Position numbers and translations under genes: made by a program
Shown: positions 18,617-29,230 of the stretch, piece by piece
Numbering within the stretch: the first letter of the stretch is position 1
How the letters are laid out: each line of letters begins with the position of its first letter
Notes under the pieces: model-generated
Told to the model about the DNA's origin: nothing
The model's input: the letters and a program-made list of their open reading frames with translations, nothing else
Databases searched by the model: none
Source of the DNA: Rhodospirillaceae bacterium
GTDB taxonomy: Bacteria > Pseudomonadota > Alphaproteobacteria > UBA8366
Assembly (NCBI GenBank): GCA_002722095.1
Contig: PBKG01000022.1
Location: 1-40,740, forward strand
DNA length: 40,740 nucleotides
Direction: 5' to 3'

Positions 18617-19425
18617 TGAGCGATGTGCTGCAAAAAATTTGCGCGGTGAAGTCGGGCGAAATCGAAGCCCGGCAGGCCGAATGTTCTTTTGCTGATATCA
18701 AAGCGCGGTCGGCGGATGCCTTGCCGGTACGCGACTTTGTAGCCGCGCTAAAGGCCAAGCGAGCCGCGGGTGGTTATGGACTGATCGCCGAAATCAAAAA
18801 AGCCTCACCGAGCAAAGGTTTGATTCGTCAAGATTTTGTACCCCGTGAAATCGCAATCGCGTACGAAGCGGGTGGCGCCGCGTGCCTTTCGGTGCTGACC
18901 GACGAGCAATTTTTTCAAGGCTCGGATGATTTTTTGGTTGAAGCGCGTCGTGCGGTTGCCCTTCCGGTGTTGCGCAAGGATTTCATGCTTGATCCTTATC
19001 AAATCTACGAGTCCCGGGCGCTTGGAGCGGATTGTATCCTGTTGATTATGGCGGCATTGGAAGACGGGAAAGCGGTCGAATTGGAGGCACTCGCCCATGA
19101 TCTGGGAATGTCCGTGTTGGTGGAGGTCCATAACGGGCCCGAACTTGAGCGTGCGCTTGCCCTCACCTCACCCTTGATCGGCATAAATAATCGTAATTTG
19201 AAGACACTCGAGGTCGATATATCTACCACCGAGCAGCTCGCGGCAGGAATAGCCGACGATCGTCTCTTGGTAAGCGAAAGTGGTCTTTTCACGCCCGCTG
19301 ATTTGGCGCGCATGGCGACTGCCGGCGCCAATTGTTTTCTGATCGGTGAATCATTGATGCGCCAAAACGACGTGAAAACGGCCACACAAGACCTGCTCAC
19401 CATCGAAACCGCTGCAGTGGCCTAG
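18613..19425 (+). CDS. trpC: Indole-3-glycerol phosphate synthase
   Basis: Cyclises carboxyphenylaminodeoxyribulose phosphate to indoleglycerol phosphate. The 270 aa form a single TIM barrel with [12 protein letters not shown] (catalytic Lys), LRKDFM, LVEVHN, GINNRNL and the phosphate-binding SESG and IGES loops. It is monofunctional: no TrpF domain is fused. Two adjacent ATGs (18613 and 18616) follow a GGAAG; either may be used. Only 6 nt separate it from moaC. trpF, trpB and trpA are not in the window. Confidence 0.95.
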   Translation: MMSDVLQKICAVKSGEIEARQAECSFADIKARSADALPVRDFVAALKAKRAAGGYGLIAEIKKASPSKGLIRQDFVPREIAIAYEAGGAACLSVLTDEQFFQGSDDFLVEARRAVALPVLRKDFMLDPYQIYESRALGADCILLIMAALEDGKAVELEALAHDLGMSVLVEVHNGPELERALALTSPLIGINNRNLKTLEVDISTTEQLAAGIADDRLLVSESGLFTPADLARMATAGANCFLIGESLMRQNDVKTATQDLLTIETAAVA

Positions 19426-19431
19426 CTCGAT

Positions 19432-19908
19432 ATGGCTGACCTCACCCATATCAATGCTAAAGGCGATGCGACCATGGTGGATGTCACGGACAAATCGATT
19501 ACGGACCGTACCGCAACTGCGGCTGCGTCAATCCATATGACTCCGGAAACCTTGGATCTGATCGCCGAAGGCGGTGTCGAAAAGGGCGACGTTTTCGGCG
19601 TCGCTAGGCTTGCGGGCATTATGGCGGCCAAAAAAACCCATGATCTCATTCCCCTGTGTCATCCGCTGGCATTGACCGGGATCGATGTCGAATTCGCGAT
19701 TGTTCGTGACCGCAACCGGGTGGATATCACTGCGAGTTGCACGCTGAAGGGCAAAACAGGCGTCGAAATGGAAGCTTTGACGGCAGTCAGCGTCGCGGCG
19801 CTTACCATTTATGACATGTGCAAGGCTGCGGACAGGGCGATGCGCATTTCCGATATTCGCCTCGTCAAGAAATCCGGCGGCCGCTCCGGCGATTACGAGG
19901 CGGAATGA
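19432..19908 (+). CDS. moaC: Cyclic pyranopterin monophosphate synthase
   Basis: Second enzyme of molybdenum cofactor synthesis, converting the MoaA product to cyclic pyranopterin monophosphate. The 158 aa are full length with [13 protein letters not shown] (67-79), [20 protein letters not shown] containing Asp128, and the C-terminal KSGGRSGDY. The ribosome binding site is poor, so translation may depend on coupling to trpC 6 nt upstream. Its stop overlaps the moeA start. Other Moco genes such as moaA are not in the window. Confidence 0.96.
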   Translation: MADLTHINAKGDATMVDVTDKSITDRTATAAASIHMTPETLDLIAEGGVEKGDVFGVARLAGIMAAKKTHDLIPLCHPLALTGIDVEFAIVRDRNRVDITASCTLKGKTGVEMEALTAVSVAALTIYDMCKAADRAMRISDIRLVKKSGGRSGDYEAE

Positions 19909-21119
19909 TGCTGTCAGTTGCCGATGCTCGAGCGCGTATCGTTGCCGCTATGCAGCTGTTGCCAACGGTAGAGGTAGGTGTTTCCGAAGCTCTTGGACGA
20001 GTGCTGGCGGAGGATTTAACGGCCAGACGAACCCAGCCCCCGTCAGCGGTATCGGCTATGGATGGCTACGCCGTCAGAGCGGAAGACGTACGCGAAGTGC
20101 CCGCAAGGCTGAAATTGGTCGGTTACGCACCTGCGGGAGATGCTTATGAGGCAATCATAGGGGCGGGTGAAGCGGTTCGTATTTTTACCGGTGCGCCTGT
20201 GCCCGAAGGTGCAGATACGGTTGTGATCCAAGAGGACACCGATCTCGAGGACGATGAAGTCGTCATCAAGGAGATCGAACCCTCGCGTCACATTCGGCCG
20301 GCAGGTCTGGATTTCAAGGAAGGCGATGTATTACTCGAAGCGGGTCGCGTTATCAGCGCCCGGGATGCCGGGTTAATCGCTGCAATGAACCGTCCCTGGG
20401 TCAAGGTGCGCCGACGTCCCCGCGTTGCGATACTTTCGACGGGCGACGAAATCGTTATGCCTGGCGATCCTGTCGGGCCCAATCAAATCGTCAGCGCTAA
20501 TTCAATCGGGCTTGCGGCCGTTGTGCGCGTTTTCGGCGGCGAGCCGGTATTGCTTGGTATTGCGCCGGATGATCGCGATGCCCTCGCCCGCATGGCCGCC
20601 GGCGCGCGCGGTATGGATATGCTGGTAACCACCGGCGGCGCGTCGGTTGGAGATCACGATTTGATCCAAGAAGTTCTTGGCGATGCGGGGCTTGAGCTTG
20701 ACTTCTGGAAGATTGCGATGCGTCCGGGGAAGCCGCTGATATTTGGTGATTTTAACGGAACCCCCCTGCTTGGTCTGCCCGGGAATCCTGTATCGACAAT
20801 GGTCTGTGCCCTGATCTTTCTGAAACCCGCGCTTGCGGCTCAATTAGGATTGGAGCTATCGGAAATTGACGACGAGTCGGCGATTTTGTCCGAACCGATA
20901 GATGCGAACGGCGGACGTGAAGATTATATTCGGGCGACTCTGCAGAAATCCGAGGATGGACGTCTCCTCGTGACGCCATTTCCAGTACAGGATAGTTCAA
21001 TGATGGTGCCCCTGTCCCGTTCCGATTGTTTCATCGTGCGGGCACCAAATGCCGCAGGCGAGAAGGTCGGCGCGTCAGTATCGATACTGAAGATGCCTGC
21101 TGAAATGGGTGGTTTTTAG
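19905..21119 (+). CDS. moeA: Molybdopterin molybdenumtransferase
   Basis: Inserts molybdate into adenylylated molybdopterin. From the ATG at 19905 it is 404 aa: MoeA N-terminal domains with SAMDGYAV and [14 protein letters not shown], the MoCF/MogA-like domain with [18 protein letters not shown] and LPGNPVS, and a C-terminal beta domain (about 325-395). The reading frame runs back into moaC, but GAGG upstream and the ATGA overlap with moaC fix the start at 19905 (or the ATG 3 nt later). It ends the trpG-to-moeA run; the next gene, lexA, has its own promoter. Confidence 0.95.
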   Translation: MMLSVADARARIVAAMQLLPTVEVGVSEALGRVLAEDLTARRTQPPSAVSAMDGYAVRAEDVREVPARLKLVGYAPAGDAYEAIIGAGEAVRIFTGAPVPEGADTVVIQEDTDLEDDEVVIKEIEPSRHIRPAGLDFKEGDVLLEAGRVISARDAGLIAAMNRPWVKVRRRPRVAILSTGDEIVMPGDPVGPNQIVSANSIGLAAVVRVFGGEPVLLGIAPDDRDALARMAAGARGMDMLVTTGGASVGDHDLIQEVLGDAGLELDFWKIAMRPGKPLIFGDFNGTPLLGLPGNPVSTMVCALIFLKPALAAQLGLELSEIDDESAILSEPIDANGGREDYIRATLQKSEDGRLLVTPFPVQDSSMMVPLSRSDCFIVRAPNAAGEKVGASVSILKMPAEMGGF

Positions 21120-21149
21120 CGGTTTTTGAAGAATTTGCTAAAAATATTC

Positions 21150-21178
21150 TTGACCCGATTCGCGAACTTAAGTAGAAC
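21150..21178 (+). promoter_or_regulatory. lexA promoter with perfect SOS box
   Basis: TTGACC (21150-21155), a 17-nt spacer and TAGAAC (21173-21178) form a good promoter. GAAC-TTAAGTA-GAAC at 21164-21178, the reverse of GTTC-N7-GTTC, is a perfect alphaproteobacterial LexA operator covering the spacer and -10. LexA binding here would block its own transcription until DNA damage. Confidence 0.85.
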
Positions 21179-21188
21179 AAAATCGAAA

Positions 21189-21203
21189 GTTGCTGTTTTG
21201 TTC
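21189..21203 (+). promoter_or_regulatory. Second, imperfect SOS box
   Basis: GTTG-CTGTTTT-GTTC matches the GTTC-N7-GTTC operator except for one base in the first half. It lies 10 nt downstream of the perfect box, near the predicted start site. It could give cooperative or graded repression of lexA. Confidence 0.45.
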
Positions 21204-21371
21204 GAATTCCCGATGCGCGTGTCGCGATTAACGTTCGCTTTAGTCGATTGTAATTAAAGGGATTTTGAAGCATCGAGATTGCTTGACAAGATCGGCAACA
21301 TGGCAGCACAGGTAATATGCGTCGAACGCGTTGGCACGCGGTTAAACGCAGAAGGAAATGGGTGGAGTAAG

Positions 21372-22067
21372 ATGTTAACGCGCAAACAGTATGATTTGCT
21401 GATTTATATTCACGAATGTTTGGTCAACCATGGCGTACCGCCGTCCTATGACGAGATGAAGGAAGCGGTAAGTCTCAAATCCAAATCGGGAATACATAGG
21501 CTTATTACGGGTCTCGAAGAGCGCGGTTTTATTCGCCGTTTGCCGCACAAAGCCCGGGCTCTCGAGGTCGTGCGGTTGCCTGAGAATATGCCCGGTGAGA
21601 AGCCGGCCCATAAAGGTTTCGAACCAACTGTCATTACCAACGACAGGCTTCCTATGGAATCGAGTTCCCCAATTATAGAAGCGGATGCGCTCAGCCTGCC
21701 CTATTACGGCCGAATTGCCGCTGGTACGCCAATCGAAGCTCTGCGCGATGAAACCGCTCAAGTCGATGTGCCAACCTCTATTTTGAGCGGTGGGGAGCAC
21801 TATGCACTTGAGGTCGAGGGTGATTCCATGGTCGACGCTGGGATTTTTGAAGGCGACACGGTGATTATCGAACGTTGCGACGTCGCAGAAAACGGTTGCA
21901 TCGTCGTCGCATTGGTGGATGAAGCAGAGGTGACTTTGAAACGGCTTCGCCGTAAGGGCGACTCAATTGCACTAGAACCCGCAAACAAAGATTACGAGAC
22001 TCGCATCTTTGGCCCCGATCGTGTTCGTGTACAAGGTAAATTAATAGGTCTAATGCGCAGTTATTAA
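21372..22067 (+). CDS. lexA: LexA repressor
   Basis: SOS regulator that cleaves itself when RecA is activated. The 231 aa comprise a winged-helix DNA-binding domain (1-70, beginning [13 protein letters not shown]), a hinge, and the S24-type protease domain (about 105-230). The cleavage site is Ala117-Gly118 in GRIAAGTP; the catalytic pair is Ser152 ([10 protein letters not shown]) and Lys190 (EVTLKRL). GGAG lies about 6 nt before the ATG at 21372; the longer upstream frame is not credible. It is preceded by its own operators and converges on comEC, whose stop is 1 nt away. Confidence 0.97.
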   Translation: MLTRKQYDLLIYIHECLVNHGVPPSYDEMKEAVSLKSKSGIHRLITGLEERGFIRRLPHKARALEVVRLPENMPGEKPAHKGFEPTVITNDRLPMESSSPIIEADALSLPYYGRIAAGTPIEALRDETAQVDVPTSILSGGEHYALEVEGDSMVDAGIFEGDTVIIERCDVAENGCIVVALVDEAEVTLKRLRRKGDSIALEPANKDYETRIFGPDRVRVQGKLIGLMRSY

Positions 22068-22068
22068 A

Positions 22069-24174
22069 CTATTTATTGGAATTCAAATCCGGTGCCCAGT
22101 GGCGCTTTCCGCGCCGGCCTCTGACATGGCCTACCCGAATTTCTCCAGGCGACAACCACACTGCGTGTGCGCCATTTCGCCATATATCGAACCGATCTAT
22201 GCGTAACGCCGCGTCGCAATAACCAGGGATTGGAACCGTTGCGATCAAGATTTGTTGGCGCCCGCATTCATCCACAAAAGCACGTTCATCCTTGATCAAC
22301 GCTATCTTGTGGCCATTTGTCCGAATAAGACATGCGAGACCGTCGCAACGAACTATTTCGGGAGCTGCGGCCGAAAGTTTCGAGGTTCTCCCTACCCCGA
22401 GTGCTTGACTCCAAATTTTGGCGGTGAATTTTTCTCGCCTGAGACTGGAAACCGCTAATTCATTGTTGGGTAGTCGAACCGCGATCAATTTGCCGCTCGC
22501 GCTGATAAGAATATCGGGTTTTTGTGTCCAGTTCATAATCACGAGGCCGGCCAGTATGCCGAGGCACCCAAGCCATCGCTTCCGCCCTGTCCATAAACAT
22601 ATCCATAATCCGCCTATCGTCACCCCGATGAGTCCGGTCGTCGGCATAAGCGGTAACAATGAAACCGCTTGTGGCCAACCGGCAATAGTGCCAGCGATGG
22701 CGATTACCAAGTCGACACCCCATCCCATCGGAACAAGAGCGACCGAGGTGAGCCCAAACGGCATTAAAATCACGCCCAGGACCGCCCACGGCATAATCCA
22801 AAATGCGGTCAATGGCACAGCCAGGAGGTTGCCTAGCAGTCCGAAATGCGGCAATCGACCGAAATGGTGAAGCGCGATTAATCCCGTCGCAAACGACGCG
22901 ATCACCGTCGTAAGAGCGAGACCTACGAAATACAGTGTCAGTTTGCTTGTCCACCGGCCCTCCCCAAGCCGCTGCCACAAATCGGGGCCCAAACTCTCAT
23001 AAAAGGCGACCAAAGCTATGACCGCGGCAAAGGACATTTGAAAGCTCGGGCTTAGGAGACTTTCGGGGCGCAGCAAAAGGACCAGCATCGCCGCGGCGGC
23101 GACAAGTCGAAGTGAGATCGCCCGCCGGTCTGCGAGAATCGCCACCAGTACCAATCCGGTCATCAGAAAAGCGCGCTGGGTCGGGACAGTTGCGCCAGCG
23201 ATCAAAAGATAGACGAAACTTCCTAACAATGCCGCAACAGCGGAGATCTTTTTGATTGGCCAATGCAATGCACAGTGTGAGATCAGTGCAAGGCCGAGGC
23301 GGACAGCGAAGAAAATAGTGGCTGCTACGAGACCGATATGAAGCCCCGAGATTGCTAGCAAATGCGCCAAACCTGCATCGCGCAGGTTTTGTAATGTTTC
23401 CTCGGTAAGCGCGCTCCGATCGCCGACGATAAGCGCCGCAATTACCGCCCCGGTTTCGCCAGCAACACTGTTCTTGATTTGTAGTGCTATAGCGCGGCGA
23501 AGCCGCTGAAGTTTAATCGAAAAGCTGTCCCCTGGTCCTCGACTGCGAGCTGAGGGTCGGCTGATTGCGAAGCCTACGGCGCCGATTTGCTCGAACCACG
23601 CTTTTCGTTGAAAGTCGAACCCACCTGGCATGGCAGGCGCCGCCGGCGGCATCAATATGGCTCTTAGGGTGACGTGTTCACCGATTTCAAGCGCCCTGCT
23701 ACCCGGTTTTTCAGGCAAAATTCGAAGTCTTACGCGCGCCGGATAATACTCTTCCGCAAGTCGCGCGATCTTCACTCGATCAAGCAGAATTCGCCGCCGT
23801 TTCGCAAAGTCCTCTATTGTCACGATGCGGCCGGAAAGCTCGACGGCTCCCAAGCGTTTTTCCAGGACCGGAGCAGTGCTGATATGCGCTTTCCAGCTTG
23901 CGTGAAGTAATCCTAAGCTTGCGAGCAAGAGGCCAGTTGCAAGAAGAGCCAGCCTCCCCTTCTTCCTCACGCACCACAGCAGCCCTCCGCATGCGCCGAC
24001 AAGGGAAACGCCTGTCCATAACGGCGGTTCGACAGTAAGCGCAAAATATGAGGCTATTCCTGTAGCGAATGCGACTGGCGCCCAGAGAATCAAGCGTTGT
24101 CGATCATTTTCGAATCCGGCGATTAATCCGCTGACAACGGTCAAAAAATCGATTTTCACGATCCGGTTGAGCAC
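22069..24174 (-). CDS. comEC: ComEC/Rec2-family membrane DNA-uptake protein
   Basis: Predicted inner-membrane channel for single-stranded DNA uptake. The 701 aa begin at a GTG behind AGGGTAA. Two or three membrane helices (about 30-90) lead to an OB-like DUF4131 domain (about 100-200), then the Competence domain with many helices (about 235-540) and the signature HLLAISGLHIGL (about 278-289). The C-terminal soluble part (about 550-701) lacks an evident metal-binding HxHxDH motif of the beta-lactamase-like domain, as in the shorter alphaproteobacterial members. No other competence genes are nearby. Confidence 0.9.
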   Translation of the reverse strand: MLNRIVKIDFLTVVSGLIAGFENDRQRLILWAPVAFATGIASYFALTVEPPLWTGVSLVGACGGLLWCVRKKGRLALLATGLLLASLGLLHASWKAHISTAPVLEKRLGAVELSGRIVTIEDFAKRRRILLDRVKIARLAEEYYPARVRLRILPEKPGSRALEIGEHVTLRAILMPPAAPAMPGGFDFQRKAWFEQIGAVGFAISRPSARSRGPGDSFSIKLQRLRRAIALQIKNSVAGETGAVIAALIVGDRSALTEETLQNLRDAGLAHLLAISGLHIGLVAATIFFAVRLGLALISHCALHWPIKKISAVAALLGSFVYLLIAGATVPTQRAFLMTGLVLVAILADRRAISLRLVAAAAMLVLLLRPESLLSPSFQMSFAAVIALVAFYESLGPDLWQRLGEGRWTSKLTLYFVGLALTTVIASFATGLIALHHFGRLPHFGLLGNLLAVPLTAFWIMPWAVLGVILMPFGLTSVALVPMGWGVDLVIAIAGTIAGWPQAVSLLPLMPTTGLIGVTIGGLWICLWTGRKRWLGCLGILAGLVIMNWTQKPDILISASGKLIAVRLPNNELAVSSLRREKFTAKIWSQALGVGRTSKLSAAAPEIVRCDGLACLIRTNGHKIALIKDERAFVDECGRQQILIATVPIPGYCDAALRIDRFDIWRNGAHAVWLSPGEIRVGHVRGRRGKRHWAPDLNSNK

Positions 24175-24293
24175 GCTGTCATTACCCTATTCGCTGTGAT
24201 CCCTAACCCGAAAACACATGAGCTGAAATTTTCCGTGAATTCTCCACATTGCTCGTGCTACATCGACGGCTCTGACAAGTGATTTGGTGCATC

Positions 24294-25706
24294 ATGGACG
24301 TTGTAACCCGTTTCGCTCCCTCGCCGACCGGATTTTTACATATTGGCGGCGCGCGAACGGCGCTTTTTAATTGGCTTTTCGCGCGTCATCACGGCGGTCG
24401 TTATCTGCTGCGTATCGAAGATACAGACATCAAGCGATCTACGCCCGAAGCGATTAAAGCGATTGAAGATGGACTTGCTTGGCTCGGATTGGATCACGAC
24501 GGCGATATCATCTTTCAATCGAAACGGCGCGACCTTCATGCGGCTGCGGTCAAGCGCCTGTTGGACGAGGGTAAAGCGTACCGTTGCTATTGCTCCCCGG
24601 AAGAATTGAAGGAAATGCGGGAGCAGGCACGCGCAGAAGGACGTTCGACGCCCTACGATCGGCGTTGGCGCGACCGAGATGCCTCCGACGCACCGCAGGG
24701 AGTCGAACCGGCTATTCGGATCAAAATGCCACTCGAGGGCGAAACCATAATCGAGGACCTGGTGCAGGGCGCTGTCACAGTCCGAAATGAAGAACTCGAT
24801 GATTTTATACTGCTCCGATCAGACGGCACGCCCACTTACATGCATTCGGTCGTCGTGGACGATCACGATATGGGCATCACCCACGTCATTCGGGGGGACG
24901 ACCATTTGAACAACGCGTTTCGCCAATTTCACCTTTATAAGGCGTTCGGCTGGGAGCCGCCGGAATTCGCGCATATTCCCCTCATTCATGGCGGTGACGG
25001 GCAAAAACTGTCGAAAAGGCACGGAGCGCTCGGCGTCGAAGCATATCGTGAGATGGGCTACCTGCCCGACGCGATCCGCAATTATCTGCTGCGTCTCGGT
25101 TGGTCGCACGGTGACGATGAGATTATTTCAAGCGCCGACGCGATCGCTTGGTTTGGTCTCGATTCAGTAGGAAAGGCACCGTCGCGTTTCGATTTCGAGC
25201 GGCTAGAAAGTCTCAACGGGCATTATATTTCGGAACGGGACAATCAGCAGCTGATCGACATGATTCTACCCGAACTGCAAGACTCCAGTGTTGAATGCGA
25301 GAATACGTTGCGCGAAAGGCTTCTCGTTCTCATGGGCCCGCTGAAGGAGCGTGTTAAGAATTTGCGACAACTATCAGAAAATGCAGGATTCGTCGCGGAG
25401 CGGCCGGCCTATCCTCTAGCCAATGCCAAGGCGGCGAAATGCCTAAATGAGGATGGGTTGGGTGTGTTGACACAGCTCCATTCAGACCTTTCCACAGCGG
25501 AAGATTGGGACATCGAAGGGATCGAGGCGCACATACGCACTTTCGCAGAAGCACAAGAATTGGGCCTAGGAAAAATTGCTCAGCCATTGCGCGCCGCTCT
25601 AACGGGCTCTAACGCCTCGCCCGGCATTTTTGAGGTCCTGGTGGCTCTTGGCCGCGACGAATCTTTGGCACGCATAGCCGCAGTGCCCGGCGTTTCGCTC
25701 TCCTGA
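24294..25706 (+). CDS. gltX: Glutamyl-tRNA synthetase
   Basis: Class I synthetase charging tRNA-Glu, and in many alphaproteobacteria also tRNA-Gln for the amidotransferase route. The 470 aa carry the HIGH-like motif in [16 protein letters not shown] (about 8-23), the KMSKS-like KLSKRHG (about 239-245) and the helical anticodon-binding C-terminus (about 320-470). The ATG at 24294 starts [13 protein letters not shown]; the frame also has a GTG at 24279. The ribosome binding site is weak for both. It is divergent from comEC across 119 bp in which I see no strong promoter. Confidence 0.95.
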   Translation: MDVVTRFAPSPTGFLHIGGARTALFNWLFARHHGGRYLLRIEDTDIKRSTPEAIKAIEDGLAWLGLDHDGDIIFQSKRRDLHAAAVKRLLDEGKAYRCYCSPEELKEMREQARAEGRSTPYDRRWRDRDASDAPQGVEPAIRIKMPLEGETIIEDLVQGAVTVRNEELDDFILLRSDGTPTYMHSVVVDDHDMGITHVIRGDDHLNNAFRQFHLYKAFGWEPPEFAHIPLIHGGDGQKLSKRHGALGVEAYREMGYLPDAIRNYLLRLGWSHGDDEIISSADAIAWFGLDSVGKAPSRFDFERLESLNGHYISERDNQQLIDMILPELQDSSVECENTLRERLLVLMGPLKERVKNLRQLSENAGFVAERPAYPLANAKAAKCLNEDGLGVLTQLHSDLSTAEDWDIEGIEAHIRTFAEAQELGLGKIAQPLRAALTGSNASPGIFEVLVALGRDESLARIAAVPGVSLS

Positions 25707-25738
25707 CCGGTCTGCGACTAATTGGCAATTGTCGACAT

Positions 25739-25767
25739 TTGCGATGTTGGCGCCGCCGGTTTATAGT
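25739..25767 (+). promoter_or_regulatory. gltA promoter
   Basis: TTGCGA (25739-25744), a 17-nt spacer and TATAGT (25762-25767) lie in the 146-bp gap before gltA. The predicted start near 25774 gives a leader of about 80 nt. This supports separate transcription of gltA from gltX. Confidence 0.6.
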
Positions 25768-25852
25768 GCGGTGCAACAGGGTTGTGGTTTCGGCGTAAGA
25801 CGTTGAAAAATCACATCTTTCCTATTAAAACCAATTTCAGGGATGGGCTGAT

Positions 25853-27172
25853 ATGGCAAAATCACCGGCCTCGGACGGCGCGAATGAATATGTAACTTTG
25901 ACCGATCACAGTTCCGGAGAATCATACGACTTTCCAGTGATTCCCGGCTCGACCGGGCCCAAAGTAATCAATATCGGCAAACTCTACAGTCAGACCGGCC
26001 ATTTCACGTACGATCCCGGTTACACCTGTACCGGCGCTTGCGAATCCAAATTGACCTATATCGACGGTGAAGCCGGCATCCTGATGCATCGTGGCTATAT
26101 GATCGAAGATATGGCGGAACACAGCGATTACATGGAACTTTGTTACATGTTGCTGAACGACGATTTGCCAAACAAGAAGGAAAAAGAAGAGTTCGTCCGG
26201 ATCATCACCGAACATACGATGATCCATGAGCAGCTGAAAAAGTTCTATGACGGTTTCCGCAGAGGCGCCCATCCGATGGCGATTATGTGCGGTGTGGTTG
26301 GCGCGTTGTCTGCCTTCTATCCGGATTCGACCGACATACTAGATCCGGTTCAACGGAAAATCACGGCCCACCGATTGGTTGCAAAAATGCCGACCATCGG
26401 CGCCATGGCCTACAAGTATTCAATCGGCCAGCCGTTCATCTATCCTCGTAACGATCTCAATTACGCGGAAAATTTCCTTCATATGATGTTCGCGGTTCCG
26501 GCTGAGGACTACCAGGTAAATCCGGTGGTCGCCAAAGCGATGGATCGGATTTTCCTGCTACATGCGGATCATGAGCAAAATGCCTCGACTTCTACCGTGA
26601 GTCTGGCCGGCTCCACGGGCGCCAACCCGTTCGCAAGCGTCGCGGCGGGTATTGCTGCGCTTTGGGGACCAGCGCATGGCGGCGCTAACGAGGCAGTTTT
26701 GAATATGCTTTCGGAGATCGGCACGCCTGATCGGATTGCCGAATATGTGGACAAGGCCAAAGATCCTAACGATGAGTTCCGTTTGTTCGGGTTCGGGCAT
26801 CGGGTCTACAAGAATTACGACCCGCGCGCCAAAGTGTTGCAGGAATCCTGTCATGAAGTTCTGAACGCACTGGGGATCGAGCATGAACCGTTGCTCGATA
26901 TCGCAGTTCAACTCGAGGAAATGGCTCTGAAGGACGAATACTTCATTGAAAAGAAGCTATTCCCGAATGTCGATTTTTATTCCGGTATCATCCTGAAAGC
27001 GATCGGCATGCCGACCACCATGTTCACGGTGTTGTTCGCCATTGCGCGCACGATCGGTTGGATTGCCCAGTGGAACGAGATGATCGAGGATCCGGTGCAG
27101 AAATTGGGCCGGCCACGTCAGCTCTATACAGGCGCAACCGAGCGCCCGGTTGTGCCCCTGCATAAGCGGTAG
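25853..27172 (+). CDS. gltA: Citrate synthase
   Basis: Condenses acetyl-CoA and oxaloacetate at the TCA cycle entry. The 439 aa resemble the long Gram-negative type (hexameric, often NADH-sensitive). There is an N-terminal beta-rich extension (about 1-60), then the large domain, with catalytic His in [12 protein letters not shown], the second His in [14 protein letters not shown], and Asp in [18 protein letters not shown] precedes the ATG at 25853. It is followed by a strong hairpin terminator and converges with lpxB. Together with the pdh operon on the left of the window it covers pyruvate to citrate. Confidence 0.97.
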   Translation: MAKSPASDGANEYVTLTDHSSGESYDFPVIPGSTGPKVINIGKLYSQTGHFTYDPGYTCTGACESKLTYIDGEAGILMHRGYMIEDMAEHSDYMELCYMLLNDDLPNKKEKEEFVRIITEHTMIHEQLKKFYDGFRRGAHPMAIMCGVVGALSAFYPDSTDILDPVQRKITAHRLVAKMPTIGAMAYKYSIGQPFIYPRNDLNYAENFLHMMFAVPAEDYQVNPVVAKAMDRIFLLHADHEQNASTSTVSLAGSTGANPFASVAAGIAALWGPAHGGANEAVLNMLSEIGTPDRIAEYVDKAKDPNDEFRLFGFGHRVYKNYDPRAKVLQESCHEVLNALGIEHEPLLDIAVQLEEMALKDEYFIEKKLFPNVDFYSGIILKAIGMPTTMFTVLFAIARTIGWIAQWNEMIEDPVQKLGRPRQLYTGATERPVVPLHKR

Positions 27173-27214
27173 AATGGTAAAGATAGCCAGGGTATTTTAC
27201 GCTGGAATCTGGAG

Positions 27215-27256
27215 TCGGGCCTCCTTCGAATGAAGGCAGGCCCGATTTCATTTCTT
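27215..27256 (+). terminator. gltA terminator
   Basis: TCGGGCCT-CCTTC (27215-27227) pairs with GAAGG-C-AGGCCCGA (27232-27245): 13 bp with one bulged C and a GAAT loop, followed by TTTCATTTC on the plus strand. It serves gltA; the lpxB stop lies just inside the T-rich tail, so the same hairpin may also stop lpxB transcripts. Confidence 0.8.
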
Positions 27257-28402
27257 CAAAATATCGAGTATCGCGCGCGCGGCTCGTGTGCTGGGTAATG
27301 CATCGCCGGCACCAAGCATTTTCAAGGCCGGTTCGACCGCCGCAAGCTGTGCTTCACGGCCTTCCTTTGTCAGTAGTTCTTCCAAATCTCCCGCCAGATT
27401 ACCCGCGGTGCAAAAGTGTTGAAGGCGTTCTGGAACAACGGCTTTGTCGAGAATGATATTTATCAGGTTTGCAAATTTCACCTTAAGCAACGGACGGATC
27501 GACTGTGCCGTAATCCAGGTCACTTTGTAAGCGATGACGGTAGGTACCTTGGCGAGTGCTAATTCGACCGCAACCGTCCCGGATGCGGCAATCGCAGCGT
27601 TCGCCGCGGCCATCAAGTCGTATTTGTCGTCCAGGCTGGTAAGAATTTTTGGTTCGCCTGGCCAATCTCCGATCAGTCCTGGCAACGTCGAGGCAACGGT
27701 GTCCACGGTCGGGATAAAAACTCGAAACTGTTGACCGTTGGTGGCCAATTTTGACAGCGCGTCGCCGAAAATTGGTGCCAATCGTTTAACCTCTCCTCGT
27801 CTCGATCCGGGAAGCGCGCAAATTACGGTTTCCTCGGACGAGATTCCGTTGCGCACACGGAAAGCTGCCCCATCGCCTTTGTCCGCCCCATACTCGACCA
27901 CCGGATGGCCTACATGGCGGCAAGGAAGCCCTACAGCCTCGAAAAAATCCGGCTCGAATGGCAAAAGTGCCAAAATGTGATCGTAGTTCCGCTTGTATTT
28001 GTGCACTCGCCAGGGCCGCCATGCCCAAACCGAGGGAGCGACGTAATGGATGCGCGTTGCAGAGCGGTCCTTTAGGCGTGAAACCACGCGATTGGCGAAA
28101 GAGGGTGAATCGATAGTGATCACAGCATCGGGCCGTTCCCGACTAATTGCATCGGCGGTTTCGCGTATGCGACGTAGTAAATGCGGCAGGTGCGGCAAAA
28201 CCTCGGTGATTCCCATGACGGCCAGGTCGCTCATCGGAAAAAGGCTCTTCAGCCCCTCGCCTTCCATCTGCTGGCCGCCGATACCGACAAAATTTATCTC
28301 GTTGCCGGCTTCGCGCTTCAATGCAGCCATGAGGCGTCCGCCGAGCCCATCACCAGATGGCTCACCTGCGATGAGGAAAAGTTTTGGCCTCTTGTCGCTC
28401 AT
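27248..28402 (-). CDS. lpxB: Lipid-A-disaccharide synthase
   Basis: Peripheral membrane glycosyltransferase (GT19) joining UDP-2,3-diacylglucosamine and lipid X to form the lipid A disaccharide. The 384 aa begin with FLIAGEPSGDGLGGRLM, and contain IDSPSFANRVV, YVAPSVWAWRPWR and GHPVVEY, all characteristic of LpxB. It is the last gene of the rpsB-to-lpxB run and lies 9 nt after lpxI, which makes its lipid X substrate. The ribosome binding site is weak. Confidence 0.95.
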   Translation of the reverse strand: MSDKRPKLFLIAGEPSGDGLGGRLMAALKREAGNEINFVGIGGQQMEGEGLKSLFPMSDLAVMGITEVLPHLPHLLRRIRETADAISRERPDAVITIDSPSFANRVVSRLKDRSATRIHYVAPSVWAWRPWRVHKYKRNYDHILALLPFEPDFFEAVGLPCRHVGHPVVEYGADKGDGAAFRVRNGISSEETVICALPGSRRGEVKRLAPIFGDALSKLATNGQQFRVFIPTVDTVASTLPGLIGDWPGEPKILTSLDDKYDLMAAANAAIAASGTVAVELALAKVPTVIAYKVTWITAQSIRPLLKVKFANLINIILDKAVVPERLQHFCTAGNLAGDLEELLTKEGREAQLAAVEPALKMLGAGDALPSTRAARAILDILKK

Positions 28403-28411
28403 CTTCGTGGG

Positions 28412-29230
28412 TCAATTGCGGTCCAAAGCGATCAGGAAAAGCCCAGCGGCATCGGCACGGCGGATAGTCTCTTCACTATCGATGACTAGCGCTCCCTGAG
28501 CCTCCAACGCGATTCCCGAAAGGCCTGCGACCCTCGCCAGGTCGATCGTCTTGGGCCCAATTGTAGGCAAGTCAGCGCGGGCGTCCTGGCCTCGCTTGGG
28601 TAGCTTTACTAATACACCGCCTCGGCCATCCCCATGGAGGTGCTCCGACCTTTCTATAAGCCCGTCGGTCCCCTCGGCTGCCTCTATCCCAAGTACCATC
28701 CCTTGCTGAATGATAATCGATTGACCGACATCATGTGGGCTGAGCGCATCGAGTATTTCCGCGCCGCGGGCGATATCGATTTTCGCGTCTTCGTCGGGGC
28801 TATGTTGGCCCAGAACGCCAATGTCAGGCTTCAGATTGGGAAGTATCGTGTCCATTCCAACGACTTTAACGCCTTCGCCTTCAATTTCCTCGATTACGGC
28901 GCGCAAGAGGCCATCGTCGCCGAATGCTTTGCGACCAGCCCTACCGATTACCTGCAATGCTCTCATATCGGGACGCAATGCCGCCAAACTAGGACGCCGA
29001 ACCGGGCCCGCCATGACGATCTCTTCGATCCCGCAGCGATGCATCATTTCTATCGCTTTGCCAGCCGCACCAAGTCGGCACCATTCCACAGGATGCCCGG
29101 CGAGTTCGTCTGCGTCCGCCTGTCCCTCGATGGCTAGGATATCGTAAGGCCTTTTTTCCTTTTCACAGATTTCGGCGATGCGTCGGGGCAAATCGCCACC
29201 GCCCGCAATTATACCGAGCTTAGGTTTCAT
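28412..29230 (-). CDS. lpxI: UDP-2,3-diacylglucosamine pyrophosphatase LpxI
   Basis: Hydrolyses UDP-2,3-diacylglucosamine to lipid X; LpxI replaces LpxH in most alphaproteobacteria. From the ATG at 29230 it is 272 aa: [12 protein letters not shown] at the N-terminus, GAAGKAIEMMH and AGPVRRPSLAALRPD in the first domain, and the C-terminal catalytic DUF1009 domain with QSIIIQQGMVLGIEAAEGTD and LVKLPKRGQDARADLPTIG-type residues. The start overlaps the lpxA end by 11 nt; the longer frame to 29284 would overlap lpxA by 65 nt. Confidence 0.94.
   Translation of the reverse strand: MKPKLGIIAGGGDLPRRIAEICEKEKRPYDILAIEGQADADELAGHPVEWCRLGAAGKAIEMMHRCGIEEIVMAGPVRRPSLAALRPDMRALQVIGRAGRKAFGDDGLLRAVIEEIEGEGVKVVGMDTILPNLKPDIGVLGQHSPDEDAKIDIARGAEILDALSPHDVGQSIIIQQGMVLGIEAAEGTDGLIERSEHLHGDGRGGVLVKLPKRGQDARADLPTIGPKTIDLARVAGLSGIALEAQGALVIDSEETIRRADAAGLFLIALDRN

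Noticed and set aside
24175..24293. Strong promoter or SOS box between comEC and gltX
   Set aside because: No GTTC-N7-GTTC match and only weak hexamers on either strand; nothing else recognisable in these 119 bp.
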